Both the position numbers and the translations under genes were made by a program. From positions 62,001 to 126,000 of the forward strand of contig CAKOHE010000031.1 in the NCBI GenBank assembly GCA_934047225.1: a stretch of DNA of 64,000 nucleotides. Reading direction: 5' to 3'. Positions within the stretch are counted from its first letter, which is position 1. Each line of letters opens with the position of its first letter. The notes under the pieces were generated by a model. It did not search any database. It saw only the letters and a program-made list of their open reading frames with translations, and was not told where the DNA came from. The DNA is from Ypsolopha sequella (taxonomy: Eukaryota; Arthropoda; Insecta; Lepidoptera; Ypsolophidae). Shown here piece after piece: positions 55,943 through 64,000 of this stretch.

Positions 55943-56626
55943 TGTTTGATATAAACGCTCGTTGCTACCAGAAATTGTAGCATATAAAAAGTAGTAATAC
56001 TGACTAGTGACGGGCATCGACGTCACTGGTGCGAGGATTCCATAACCACGCTCAGACACCACTAATTGTATGCTAAAGGGCGATACTTGCAGCTGGAGCA
56101 GGGGCCCATAGCTGTCCCAGATTTATAGTATACAAGTATCTTATGATCTAATATTTAATATAAAATGTCCTACCAGACAGTTGTATGATGACCTCATCAA
56201 GTAGTCCTCGCACGAAGACCCTTCGCTGCGGAGACCAAGGCGTGTCGGTGCCGTGACACGTAGATCACCTTCCACGATGAATCTAAACACAACCCTCCTA
56301 CCCCGGGATGCATCCGAACCCAGACATAGTAATTAACAAGTCCACTTGTCGCACACCGCGTGGATATAGGTTATTTCACACACACAGGAAATACACTCAA
56401 AAGTGGCCTTCACGCCAAAATATCTTCAGCCCTTGATCGAATACTGTTTCTTACGATGTCCGCACCGATTTCCCTTGGGTTAAGCCCTTAATAACACATA
56501 TTAAAATCGTCCGCGATCTATACCAAGAAAATTCCACGTCCCTCGTTTTTGACAGCTCCAAGTCCATAGACAAATTATATAGACCCTTGATGGATGCGTT
56601 CCGAAATATACATTTTATTCTGAACA
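55943..56626 (-). repeat. 3' LTR of the BEL/Pao element
   Basis: On the minus strand it starts TGTTCAGAATAAAATG and ends TATATCAAACA. By eye it is the same as the other LTR except two bases in the last seven or so. Confidence 0.88.
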
Positions 56627-56824
56627 GGCCCCCGCTCTGGGCTGAGCAATCAGTCCACTAGCTCATACAACCGGGAGACGGGAGAGAGTTGTCATGGCTC
56701 GTCACAAAATCGAACCTTCGACCAACACCTCTGCGACGCGTGGAGTTCCGTCTCCGCCAAAACAACTTTAATATACGGCCCCGGCGCCAAAACAAGGATA
56801 GCAAGTTCATATCCTTCAAAAGAA

Positions 56825-57271
56825 TTAAATTTCCTTCCCTAGGATGCTCAGTCCTGTCTGACCACAGAGAGGACGAGAGTTGAGGACCGCTTCCACTTTA
56901 CAATACACAGTGGCAAGCTCCTCAAAAATTAGGACAGTTTCCCCAATAACGCAGCGGAGGTGGGTCTTCGCCGACTTGACGGCAGCTTCAAAAAATTCCC
57001 TCCCCAGTGAGGGCAATTTGGGGGACTGTACCGCCAAGTTACCCCTTTCTGGGCGAAGATTTAACTTAAACTAGCATAGTTATTTACAAAACAAAAAATT
57101 ATCAATATCTTTTAGATAGTTAGCAGTACCTTTGTAGTTTGTGCCATTGTCGGAGCGAATAAGTGAAGGTAAACCCTTACGCGACACGAAACGATCCAAC
57201 GCGGCGACGAAGGCCTCCGTAGTCAAAGCTGATACCACTGCCAAGTGAACGGCCTTGGTGGCCAAGCACAC
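56825..57271 (-). pseudogene. Integrase remnants of the BEL/Pao element
   Basis: Two frames: CLATKAVHLAVVSALTTEAF with RSDNGTNYKG (the integrase core with its second Asp), and AAVKSAKTHLRCVIGETVL with FEELATV (third acidic residue) and VLNSRPLC. A frame change and a small gap separate them. Confidence 0.82.
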
Positions 57272-57299
57272 AAATACACAAGGTATGCTTTTACAACCC

Positions 57300-58190
57300 G
57301 AGCGTTGCGATTGCTAAAAACCCCCGTGCGCATTACGTATGTGTCAATCCGACACCAACAGATTTACCAAAGGTCCGTCTTGGGTAGAAGCAAAGGATGA
57401 AGACTTCCGTATGGCAGGTCAGCTCTCCAAAATCAGCCTCCAAAACGCAGAAGTCCTTCATAATCCGTGAAAGGATTCAAACGAGCAACCGCTCACTTCA
57501 GCCTGGCGTGATCCTCGCGCAGAACTCGAAGTCTAAACTTGATGAGGTCCGCCTGAAGTACACGTACCGTGTACCAATGCGCTCCAACGCTCCTCTGCAC
57601 TCACGGCTGGGGACAAAATATATGAATTTCATTGACTGGTTGGTATTTCAACATAATACCACCATCATATTGGGATCCTCCAAATCTGCAAACAGTATAT
57701 GTTCATTTGAAAGCCATTTCCTAAGTTCGAACATAATAATCCAAGTATCGAATCAAATATCGAATATCCAAAATTGTGGATACCTCCACCAATGAAGAAG
57801 AACCCAGAGTCTTTTTTAAAAACCAAATAGGATCCATCCTAACAAATCCTCGCCCAGGAAAACATCGACTGGGGCCGGATGACAAAACGTGGGTCTGCCA
57901 GATGCAGACCTGACGTGCATGAGATTATGGACGGAGGAAAGTCCAAAGAAGGCTGCCAGCCGACAATATTGTCTATAACCATGGCTGCAGCCGCTGATTC
58001 AACTCCAGTCCATCAATACCTAGGAGCGGCACCGACGAAACCTCCAGGTTCAAAACTAATCGGTGCGCCACTTGACTTTCCAAGTCGAGGAGGGCCCTTA
58101 CCCTAACTCAATCCCCCCTGGGGCCCTAGACGCGAGCCATCGCGGTAGGCAACAGAACCGTCCGCGGTTCCGTACTCATGGCTTGAACAA
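57300..58190 (-). pseudogene. Degenerate protease-to-RT region
   Basis: On the minus strand TVLLPTAMARV and RVRALLDLESQ resemble the BEL/Pao aspartic protease, but with LDLES where relatives have an LDSGS-type active site, and with several stops. No reverse-transcriptase YXDD is found. Confidence 0.55.
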
Positions 58191-58195
58191 GCTAG

Positions 58196-60049
58196 TTACA
58201 GGCTACCCCACCTGAGGAGTGCAGGACCAGTCCACTGGCAATAATACGGCTGGCGTGTGCACATCCCAACCATGGGGGGAGCGTAGCCTCCAACTCTCCC
58301 TGAGTACGGCGGGTGGTACTCTAACCGCGGGTACTCACGGTACGGCGGTGAGTAACCCCGTGACTCCGTCTTAACACGGTGCTCCATGCCAGCTGGCACC
58401 AAAACCGGCGCGGGGAGGGGGGGCCTAGCCCATGCCAAGTCCAATTGGCCCCCGCCCGTAGGGGCCCAATTCACAACATGGCCATATGTGTGATAGCCCG
58501 TAGGCAAGCCCCCTACGGGTCCACGCGCAAATACATAACTCACCTCCCGGTGAGGGGGCGCGCCTCGCGCCGCAGTCCTCCGTTCCGACGGAGGGGAGCT
58601 CTGCCCGACAGCATGCCTTCCCTGGACCGAGGGGGGGGAAGTTCTCCCTGACGCACCCCCGTTGTCCAAGGGGGGGGGAGTTCTCCCTGAAGCACCCCCG
58701 CCCGTAGGGCTCCGTCGCTGCGGGACCGGTGAAGCCGCTTCAGATCTGTTGGCACACAACAATAAATGGTGAGGCCCCTCACAAACACTGCAACGTCGTG
58801 GCTCGGGACAATTACGTTCAAAATGATTGCCCAAGCAACCGAAACACAGGCCCTTACGCTTCACTATGCGTCGCCGCTCGGTGACGTGCAGGTTTCGCCA
58901 CTGCTGACATCTCAGCAGGTCATGCCCCGTATGGCCACACTGTAAACAGGTCGATGACCTCTTGATCACGGCGACCGCCGCTAAACGCGCAATATCGCGT
59001 CCCCGCGACTGCTGCGGTTGTCTGGGCTCCCCACATTCCGATGAGCCAGCAGACGAAAATGATTGCGCCCCAGATGGCGCCAAGTCCGCTTGTGATGTTT
59101 CTGCTACCCTAGCTTCATATTCAATAAACTTAATTAAGTCCGTAAATTTAGGCACAGTGCTGCCATCTTTTTCTGCGGACACCCGCTCAAAACGTGACCT
59201 CACGTCATTAGGCAACCTACCTAAAATAATGTGAACGAGTAAAAACGACCACTCGTCCACCGGTAAACCTAATGTTCTAAGGGCATTACACGCCACAGTG
59301 ACCGGAGTTAGTAATTGCTGCCTCAGCTGTGCCCAGTCGGTTACCCTAGGTAACGTCAACAATTGAGACGCATGCGCATCCGCCAATAAGCGCATGTTCT
59401 GATACCTATCATTTAATAAGCCCCACGCTATATCATAATGATCATCCTCTACCCTGAGGTGCTGGATGAGCAACCTTGCTTCGCCCTCCAATGTTGACAT
59501 CAAATATGCCATCTTTTGCCCCTTTGATAAATCTACCCTAGAATTTATTAATGACGTAAACATATTCCTATATGAAACCCATTCTTCCATTTTCCCATTG
59601 AATTTATTTAGTTTTAAATTAGCCAAACTACTAGACACGCCATCTACCGGTTGAGGCGTGACAACTACAGGACCTCCTGAATTTTGCCTCTTTAGATCAG
59701 CAACAATATTTGACTTTATAACCAGCATCTTACCAGTGGCGCCATCTGTTGGTCTAGGTGCGCTAACAACCGGGCTGCCCGATTGTCGCTTTTTGATCAT
59801 GGAGGCCGCCTCTGTTATATCATCATAAATCCCTTTTATCTGGGCTAAATCAGTAACATACCTATCCATAGGCCCGTCACTTTCCTGCAGTGCTGCCACA
59901 GCCGCCTCTGCATCAGCCAGCCGCTGATGCATCCGCTCGGCTCTCTCCAGGATTGCATTGTCGCGATCCGAACGAGAAAGCAATCCCTGGACGGTTGTAA
60001 ACCAACGGAGCTCCTTCGCAAACGCAGCCTTGTGAGACTTGGACATCAT
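58196..60049 (-). CDS. BEL/Pao Gag polyprotein
   Basis: 617 residues, open. The N-terminal region is a coiled-coil-like charged stretch. LNKFNGKMEEWVSYRNMF starts the DUF1759-type Gag domain, which runs to about residue 330. Three zinc knuckles follow: CLQCGHTGHDLLRC (CX2CX4HX4C), CFGCLGNHFERNC and CSVCEGPHHLLLC. The C-terminus is a Gly/Pro-rich tail with repeated GGASGRT. It stops before the protease, whereas in intact elements Gag-Pol is usually one frame. Gag can package RNA, so the element could be mobilised with help in trans. Confidence 0.85.
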   Translation of the reverse strand: MMSKSHKAAFAKELRWFTTVQGLLSRSDRDNAILERAERMHQRLADAEAAVAALQESDGPMDRYVTDLAQIKGIYDDITEAASMIKKRQSGSPVVSAPRPTDGATGKMLVIKSNIVADLKRQNSGGPVVVTPQPVDGVSSSLANLKLNKFNGKMEEWVSYRNMFTSLINSRVDLSKGQKMAYLMSTLEGEARLLIQHLRVEDDHYDIAWGLLNDRYQNMRLLADAHASQLLTLPRVTDWAQLRQQLLTPVTVACNALRTLGLPVDEWSFLLVHIILGRLPNDVRSRFERVSAEKDGSTVPKFTDLIKFIEYEARVAETSQADLAPSGAQSFSSAGSSECGEPRQPQQSRGRDIARLAAVAVIKRSSTCLQCGHTGHDLLRCQQWRNLHVTERRRIVKRKGLCFGCLGNHFERNCPEPRRCSVCEGPHHLLLCANRSEAASPVPQRRSPTGGGASGRTPPPLDNGGASGRTSPPSVQGRHAVGQSSPPSERRTAARGAPPHREVSYVFARGPVGGLPTGYHTYGHVVNWAPTGGGQLDLAWARPPLPAPVLVPAGMEHRVKTESRGYSPPYREYPRLEYHPPYSGRVGGYAPPMVGMCTRQPYYCQWTGPALLRWGSL

Positions 60050-60697
60050 GCCGCAACAAACCGGGAAATGTATAAATAAAAACTATTTAGCAAACACCCT
60101 GACAAGGCACAAAATACAGAAGCAGTGCTCAATAGATACCCTACCTATAAATATAATTTAATTAGCAAATGTACTTCCCAATTACAATACTATGTAGTGT
60201 ACCGTCCCGGTAATACAAACAAACAAATAGGTTACCTACCTATTACAACATTACCAAATTTAAATTATATTTGGTGTATACAATACACACAAACCCGAAT
60301 GCACATTCCACTATGCAACTGTATACATACTTGTAAGTACATAAATTCAAGCCAAGATAACCGTATATTAGCTTACAAGTTGATTTCCAATCTATAATAT
60401 AAACCGTTATATGATTATGTTATTGTAGTACAAGAACACCTGATATGTACTAAACTATCAAATTATACTGATATTACTGAACCACATCAATGTGGTACCC
60501 TCCGGTAATCAATTATCTACTCAAAGCACTAAACATATCCAATGTAATTGCTACATCCATAACATGTACATTACAACCATGTAAAGCCTAGCTATGTTAA
60601 CAGTTCAATGACCCTGGGGCCGCCCAGTTCCGCTGTTTATATGTATATAATCCAAAGGTTTATTAGGTGCATTAACCACACTCTGGTTACCAACACT

Positions 60698-61381
60698 TGT
60701 ATGGTATAAACGCTCGTTGCTACCAGAAATTGTAGCATATAAAAAGTAGTAATACTGACTAGTGACGGGCATCGACGTCACTGGTGCGAGGATTCCATAA
60801 CCACGCTCAGACACCACTAATTGTATGCTAAAGGGCGATACTTGCAGCTGGAGCAGGGGCCCATAGCTGTCCCAGATTTATAGTATACAAGTATCTTATG
60901 ATCTAATATTTAATATAAAATGTCCTACCAGACAGTTGTATGATGACCTCATCAAGTAGTCCTCGCACGAAGACCCTTCGCTGCGGAGACCAAGGCGTGT
61001 CGGTGCCGTGACACGTAGATCACCTTCCACGATGAATCTAAACACAACCCTCCTACCCCGGGATGCATCCGAACCCAGACATAGTAATTAACAAGTCCAC
61101 TTGTCGCACACCGCGTGGATATAGGTTATTTCACACACACAGGAAATACACTCAAAAGTGGCCTTCACGCCAAAATATCTTCAGCCCTTGATCGAATACT
61201 GTTTCTTACGATGTCCGCACCGATTTCCCTTGGGTTAAGCCCTTAATAACACATATTAAAATCGTCCGCGATCTATACCAAGAAAATTCCACGTCCCTCG
61301 TTTTTGACAGCTCCAAGTCCATAGACAAATTATATAGACCCTTGATGGATGCGTTCCGAAATATACATTTTATTCTGAACA
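60698..61381 (-). repeat. 5' LTR of the BEL/Pao element
   Basis: 684 bp, starting TGTTCAGAATAAAATG on the minus strand and ending TATACCATACA. Next to it, inside the element, lies the putative primer-binding site. Confidence 0.88.
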
Positions 61382-61588
61382 ATGTATATTAGGAAGATTT
61401 AATCAAAGAGGTACTTACTTGTGCTATACTCATTATGTAAATTGAGTGACCGTACTAGGTCCACCCAAATGTACGCCAGGATTCATCACTAGTTAATTTG
61501 GACACTAACATCTATTCGTGACAAGAGTGCAAAAACAACTAAGTTTAAAAAAGATAATTGGTAATAAACTACTCACAAACTTTTTTAC

Positions 61589-61715
61589 CTGGACCATAAA
61601 CAGGCGGCAGCCCCTTTGTTTTAATTTTGTCCCTTTTACAAGGGATAGAGACCGCCTTCTTATTTCTCGGAAACGGGTTGGGCAAACTTAACAATAGCTT
61701 TACAACGAAAGCCAC
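61589..61715 (-). CDS. Possible upstream exon of the FLYWCH-MULE gene
   Basis: 127 bp between attttccag and a donor GTAAAA, open in one frame (VAFVVKLLLSLPNPFPRNKK...). It ends in phase 1, which fits the phase-1 start of the exon at 55,757. The peptide itself is not recognised. Weak. Confidence 0.28.
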
Positions 61716-61789
61716 CTGGAAAATCAACTTGCGATTTCTGTTAACTAAACGGTTCACAACAATAAGTAAGTAGGTCATAGTAGAAAAAA

Positions 61790-62520
61790 GATTTATTTAT
61801 GCTATTATAACTTGCTTCTGATGCTGACTGTACCCCATCTTGGTTTTGGGAACAAGAGTAACTGAATTTGTTTATTAAATAAAATTTTGGAAACTCGCGG
61901 AATTGCGAAAGGTCGTTTTTTGGAAACCCAAGGCACCACCCCAAAAAATGTCCCGGCGAGCCGCATGCGAGGACCGCGGGTTGAAGACCCTTGGCCTAAA
62001 CCAAACTAGTTTTTCGGAAGTCCTGCAGCGCAGCAGAGTTAGGTTAGGTAGGTGACGTGACCGCCATAAATAACCTTCGTGGTTATTTTTGATGACAACC
62101 CGAAACAATTTGGCTGGTACCATATACATACATATATAATATACGTAGACCTTACACTCCACAAATTAAAACGAGAATAATAATATTGATTTTGCAGCCA
62201 AATTTACACTGGAGACACGCTGAGTGATCACTGGTCATGATCAGAAATGAGGGTAAAGGAATCTTTTTCGAAATAACAAAACCTATTTTCTACTCAATTA
62301 TGGTTTCGTACGGAACCTTTACATGAACACCTTGAAAAGCTTGAAAAGCTTACAACAATTACTCAATTTTCGATATGTTATCACTGGACCCTGTTACCAA
62401 TCAGTCGTCGAGTCTCCAGTATGAATTCGTCTGCATAAACCAAACTCACCAGCACTTTAGTCCCACATTTCCTATGCCAATAACTACATATATAGACAAT
62501 AAATTTTAAATTTTCAGAGT
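61790..62520. other. Unassigned sequence with a hAT-like remnant
   Basis: Around 61,918-61,995, GGAAACCCAAGGCACCACC and a GCCGCATGCGAGGACCGCGG stretch resemble decayed hAT MITE ends. No coding region is supported. Confidence 0.35.
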
Positions 62521-62540
62521 AAAATAAAAACACCATTATT

Positions 62541-62747
62541 CAAGGCGTACTAGGCAATGTATAGTTCGGCACGAACTTGGTTTTGCCGGCCAAGCTCGCG
62601 TCGATGTGCCGCATGGAGGAGCAAATCTGCACGAGCGATCTGCGGTTGGACCGCACCGGCGTTTTGCCGGCGCTTGCGCAGTTTAGACGGTTGCTTCTTC
62701 GGACCGGAGTCACTGTGTATTGTAGGTCGGGCTGGATTGACTGACGG
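62541..62747 (-). CDS. Candidate terminal exon of an unidentified host gene
   Basis: GC-rich, unlike its surroundings. A tttaatttacag acceptor lies at 62,748 on the minus strand. One frame reads RQSIQPDLQYTVTPVRRSNR, continues through LVQICSSMRHIDASLAGKTK, and stops at TGA 62,541-62,543. A second frame is also open (ending ELYIA, stop TAG), so the choice of frame is uncertain. The basic, Ser/Pro-rich peptide with TPVRRS resembles C-termini of mitotic or cytoskeletal proteins, but I cannot name it. Confidence 0.42.
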
Positions 62748-62779
62748 CTGTAAATTAAAATTAAGATTCGTTTGAATGT

Positions 62780-63240
62780 CTCTCTCTGTCTTAAAGTAGG
62801 TAAGTCATGTATGTATTTATTTATATTAGTATATATCTAATGGTAGACATGTATAGTACAGTAGATTCAAATTTATATATTGTTATTTTATTTGTATGTT
62901 AATATGACTTTATTTGTAGTACACGTATGTATAACTACTTATTTTTATTATAATAGTGTACTCTCCCACTAAGGTTTGCTGGAATAAATCTCTTTTAAGT
63001 GATAAGCTCGCCTCTGTACATGTATTTTATTGTAAATAATTCTATTTAATGTATCTGTGTACAGTACAATAAAGAATAAAGAAAATTCAAGCGTGAAAGA
63101 AGAGAGTGGAGAAATAAATAAGTTTACTTTGGTTGATTCTCTAGTCTCATAAAAAGAGACACTGCGTAGTACAGCGCACCGAAATTCCACATTTTTTCGA
63201 ATTTCTCATGAAGTAATATGGAATTACACTTGTTCAGTGT
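62780..63240. other. AT-rich sequence, intron or flank
   Basis: Short A/T repeats and no supported frame. If the exon at 62,541 is real, this is its upstream intron. Confidence 0.4.
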
Positions 63241-63262
63241 TCTTATTTAATATATACTAGCG

Positions 63263-63420
63263 ACCCGCCCCGGCTTCGCACGGGTGCAATGCTGATACTA
63301 AATATACTACAGAAATTTATAGGCACGAGCCGCCGGCCTCCCGGCCGGTACCGCCTCAACCGCTATGTCCCTAAAAATATTCATTTAAATTACATGCTGT
63401 AAAGGGCCATATTGATCTAC
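63263..63420 (+). repeat. Start of a dispersed repeat (CGACCCGCCCCGGCTTCGCA type)
   Basis: ACTAGCGACCCGCCCCGGC with CGGGT closing a short hairpin is a sequence I have seen at the ends of dispersed repeats in many invertebrates. The family and its other end are not identified. Confidence 0.45.
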
Positions 63421-64000
63421 ATTAAATGCACAATGTATTTAAGGTACTTAATTGCATAAGGATTCATTTTGTATTGCTTAAAATCGCTTCGTAAATAAGC
63501 CATTATTTCTCGTAAAAAGTAAAGGATAAAAAATGGTTATTGTGGGTTATCCCTAAGAGATAGACACATACCATTGGAGACTTTTTTGTAGACATTTTTA
63601 AAGTGTACAATACTGTAGTACATTATTTTCATCTATGTCGTAGGGTTCAGCCAGCGTTTGCAATGTAAGCGCAAAAAAATGCGTTTATTTACGACATCAC
63701 ATTTGAAACATCTTAAATTATCAGCGTTTCTCTACTATATTTGTTTTATAGTGGTATTTTTAGATTTTAGGCAGTATTGGTTACCTTAATTATAATTTTT
63801 CATTGTTTTTGTTTGTTTATATTACGTCAAATCTGATCCATTGATCGGTAGGACCACTGGCTGTCATGCGGACAAGGCAACTTAGTTTGGCAGACAGGGT
63901 AACATCCATGCGGATACCTACACTTAGCAGATGAATGCTCGTTCCCTTTCTCTAATTATAATTTAATTTTGTTTGTTTAAGTCTGTTGATTTGTTGAGTG
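63420..64000. other. Unassigned sequence
   Basis: No gene, RNA or repeat boundary is supported here. Confidence 0.4.

Larger units (their letters stand above)
55943..61381 (-). mobile_element. BEL/Pao LTR retrotransposon, internally deleted
   Basis: Two 684-bp LTRs bound a 4-kb interior, and a 5-bp duplication ATGTA flanks the element (55,938-55,942 and 61,382-61,386). The coding direction is minus: gag at 58,196-60,049, then a degenerate protease region, then integrase pieces. Most of reverse transcriptase and RNase H is missing. A likely primer-binding site (TGGTAACCAGAG) lies a few bases inside the LTR at 60,698. It sits in the intron upstream of the FLYWCH-MULE exon. Confidence 0.88.

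Noticed and set aside
57397..58106. Plus-strand frames in the BEL/Pao interior
   Set aside because: They oppose degenerate pol and have no recognisable similarity.
1..64000. tRNA, rRNA or microRNA genes
   Set aside because: Hairpins are abundant but belong to MITEs. I saw no cloverleaf with box A/B or rRNA-like sequence. A dedicated search (tRNAscan-SE, Rfam/Infernal) would be needed to exclude them.

Overview
The window looks like eukaryotic, almost certainly insect nuclear DNA, most likely from a moth or butterfly. It is AT-rich. Coding blocks are split by GT-AG introns, and nearly everything recognisable is a transposable element (TE) or a gene derived from one. LINE 3' ends carry (ATT)n, (TTGAAT)n and (TATC)n tails of the kind common in Lepidoptera. 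The organism call is inference from these features.

Region 1 (1-24,334): a nested tandem array. The basic unit is about 958 bp: one 93-bp exon with a good acceptor (cccctttcag) and donor (AAG/GTATGT), then an intron holding a mariner-like MITE. Fifteen units lie in the window, and the first is cut by the window edge. A Harbinger-like MITE lengthens some units to 1,190 bp, a truncated LINE (here LINE B) to about 1,880 bp, and an RT-bearing LINE (LINE A) to about 2,522 bp. These larger units were then duplicated again, including a three-unit block of about 5.36 kb repeated 8.84 kb downstream. A diverged exon copy lies at 24,335-24,427 and the apparent ancestral exon at 26,723-26,851.

Region 2 (24.3-37.8 kb): a broken multi-exon gene for a P-element superfamily (THAP9-like) transposase, + strand. 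Its linker exon is the ancestor of the array exon. The three acidic active-site positions are still readable, but the gene is disabled by a stop codon, frameshifts, an 8-bp-TSD hAT MITE and a SINE-like insertion. A separate 2.2-kb element with 31-bp P-type terminal inverted repeats and only THAP exons sits in an intron. A 0.59-kb inverted deletion derivative of it lies further on.

Region 3 (37.9-49.6 kb): nested DNA transposons and MITEs. They include a nearly intact piggyBac element (38,795-41,297, TTAA flanks), foldback MITEs, another LINE B copy, a third LINE (LINE C) split by several insertions, and a pogo-like transposase split by a hAT element.

Region 4 (52.1-54.0 kb): an IS630/Tc1/mariner-superfamily element with unusually wide D-to-E spacing, resembling the DD82E group. 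Region 5 (54.4-61.7 kb): a FLYWCH-MULE gene with an intact-looking DDE triad; a BEL/Pao LTR retrotransposon (684-bp LTRs, ATGTA duplication) sits in its upstream intron. Region 6 (61.4-64 kb): mostly unrecognised sequence, with one candidate terminal exon of an ordinary host gene (62,541-62,747, minus) and a dispersed-repeat start near 63,263.

The main interest is the array. A symmetric phase-0 exon of a P-derived gene has been amplified at least 15-fold with its splice sites kept, and TEs that landed in its introns were carried along.
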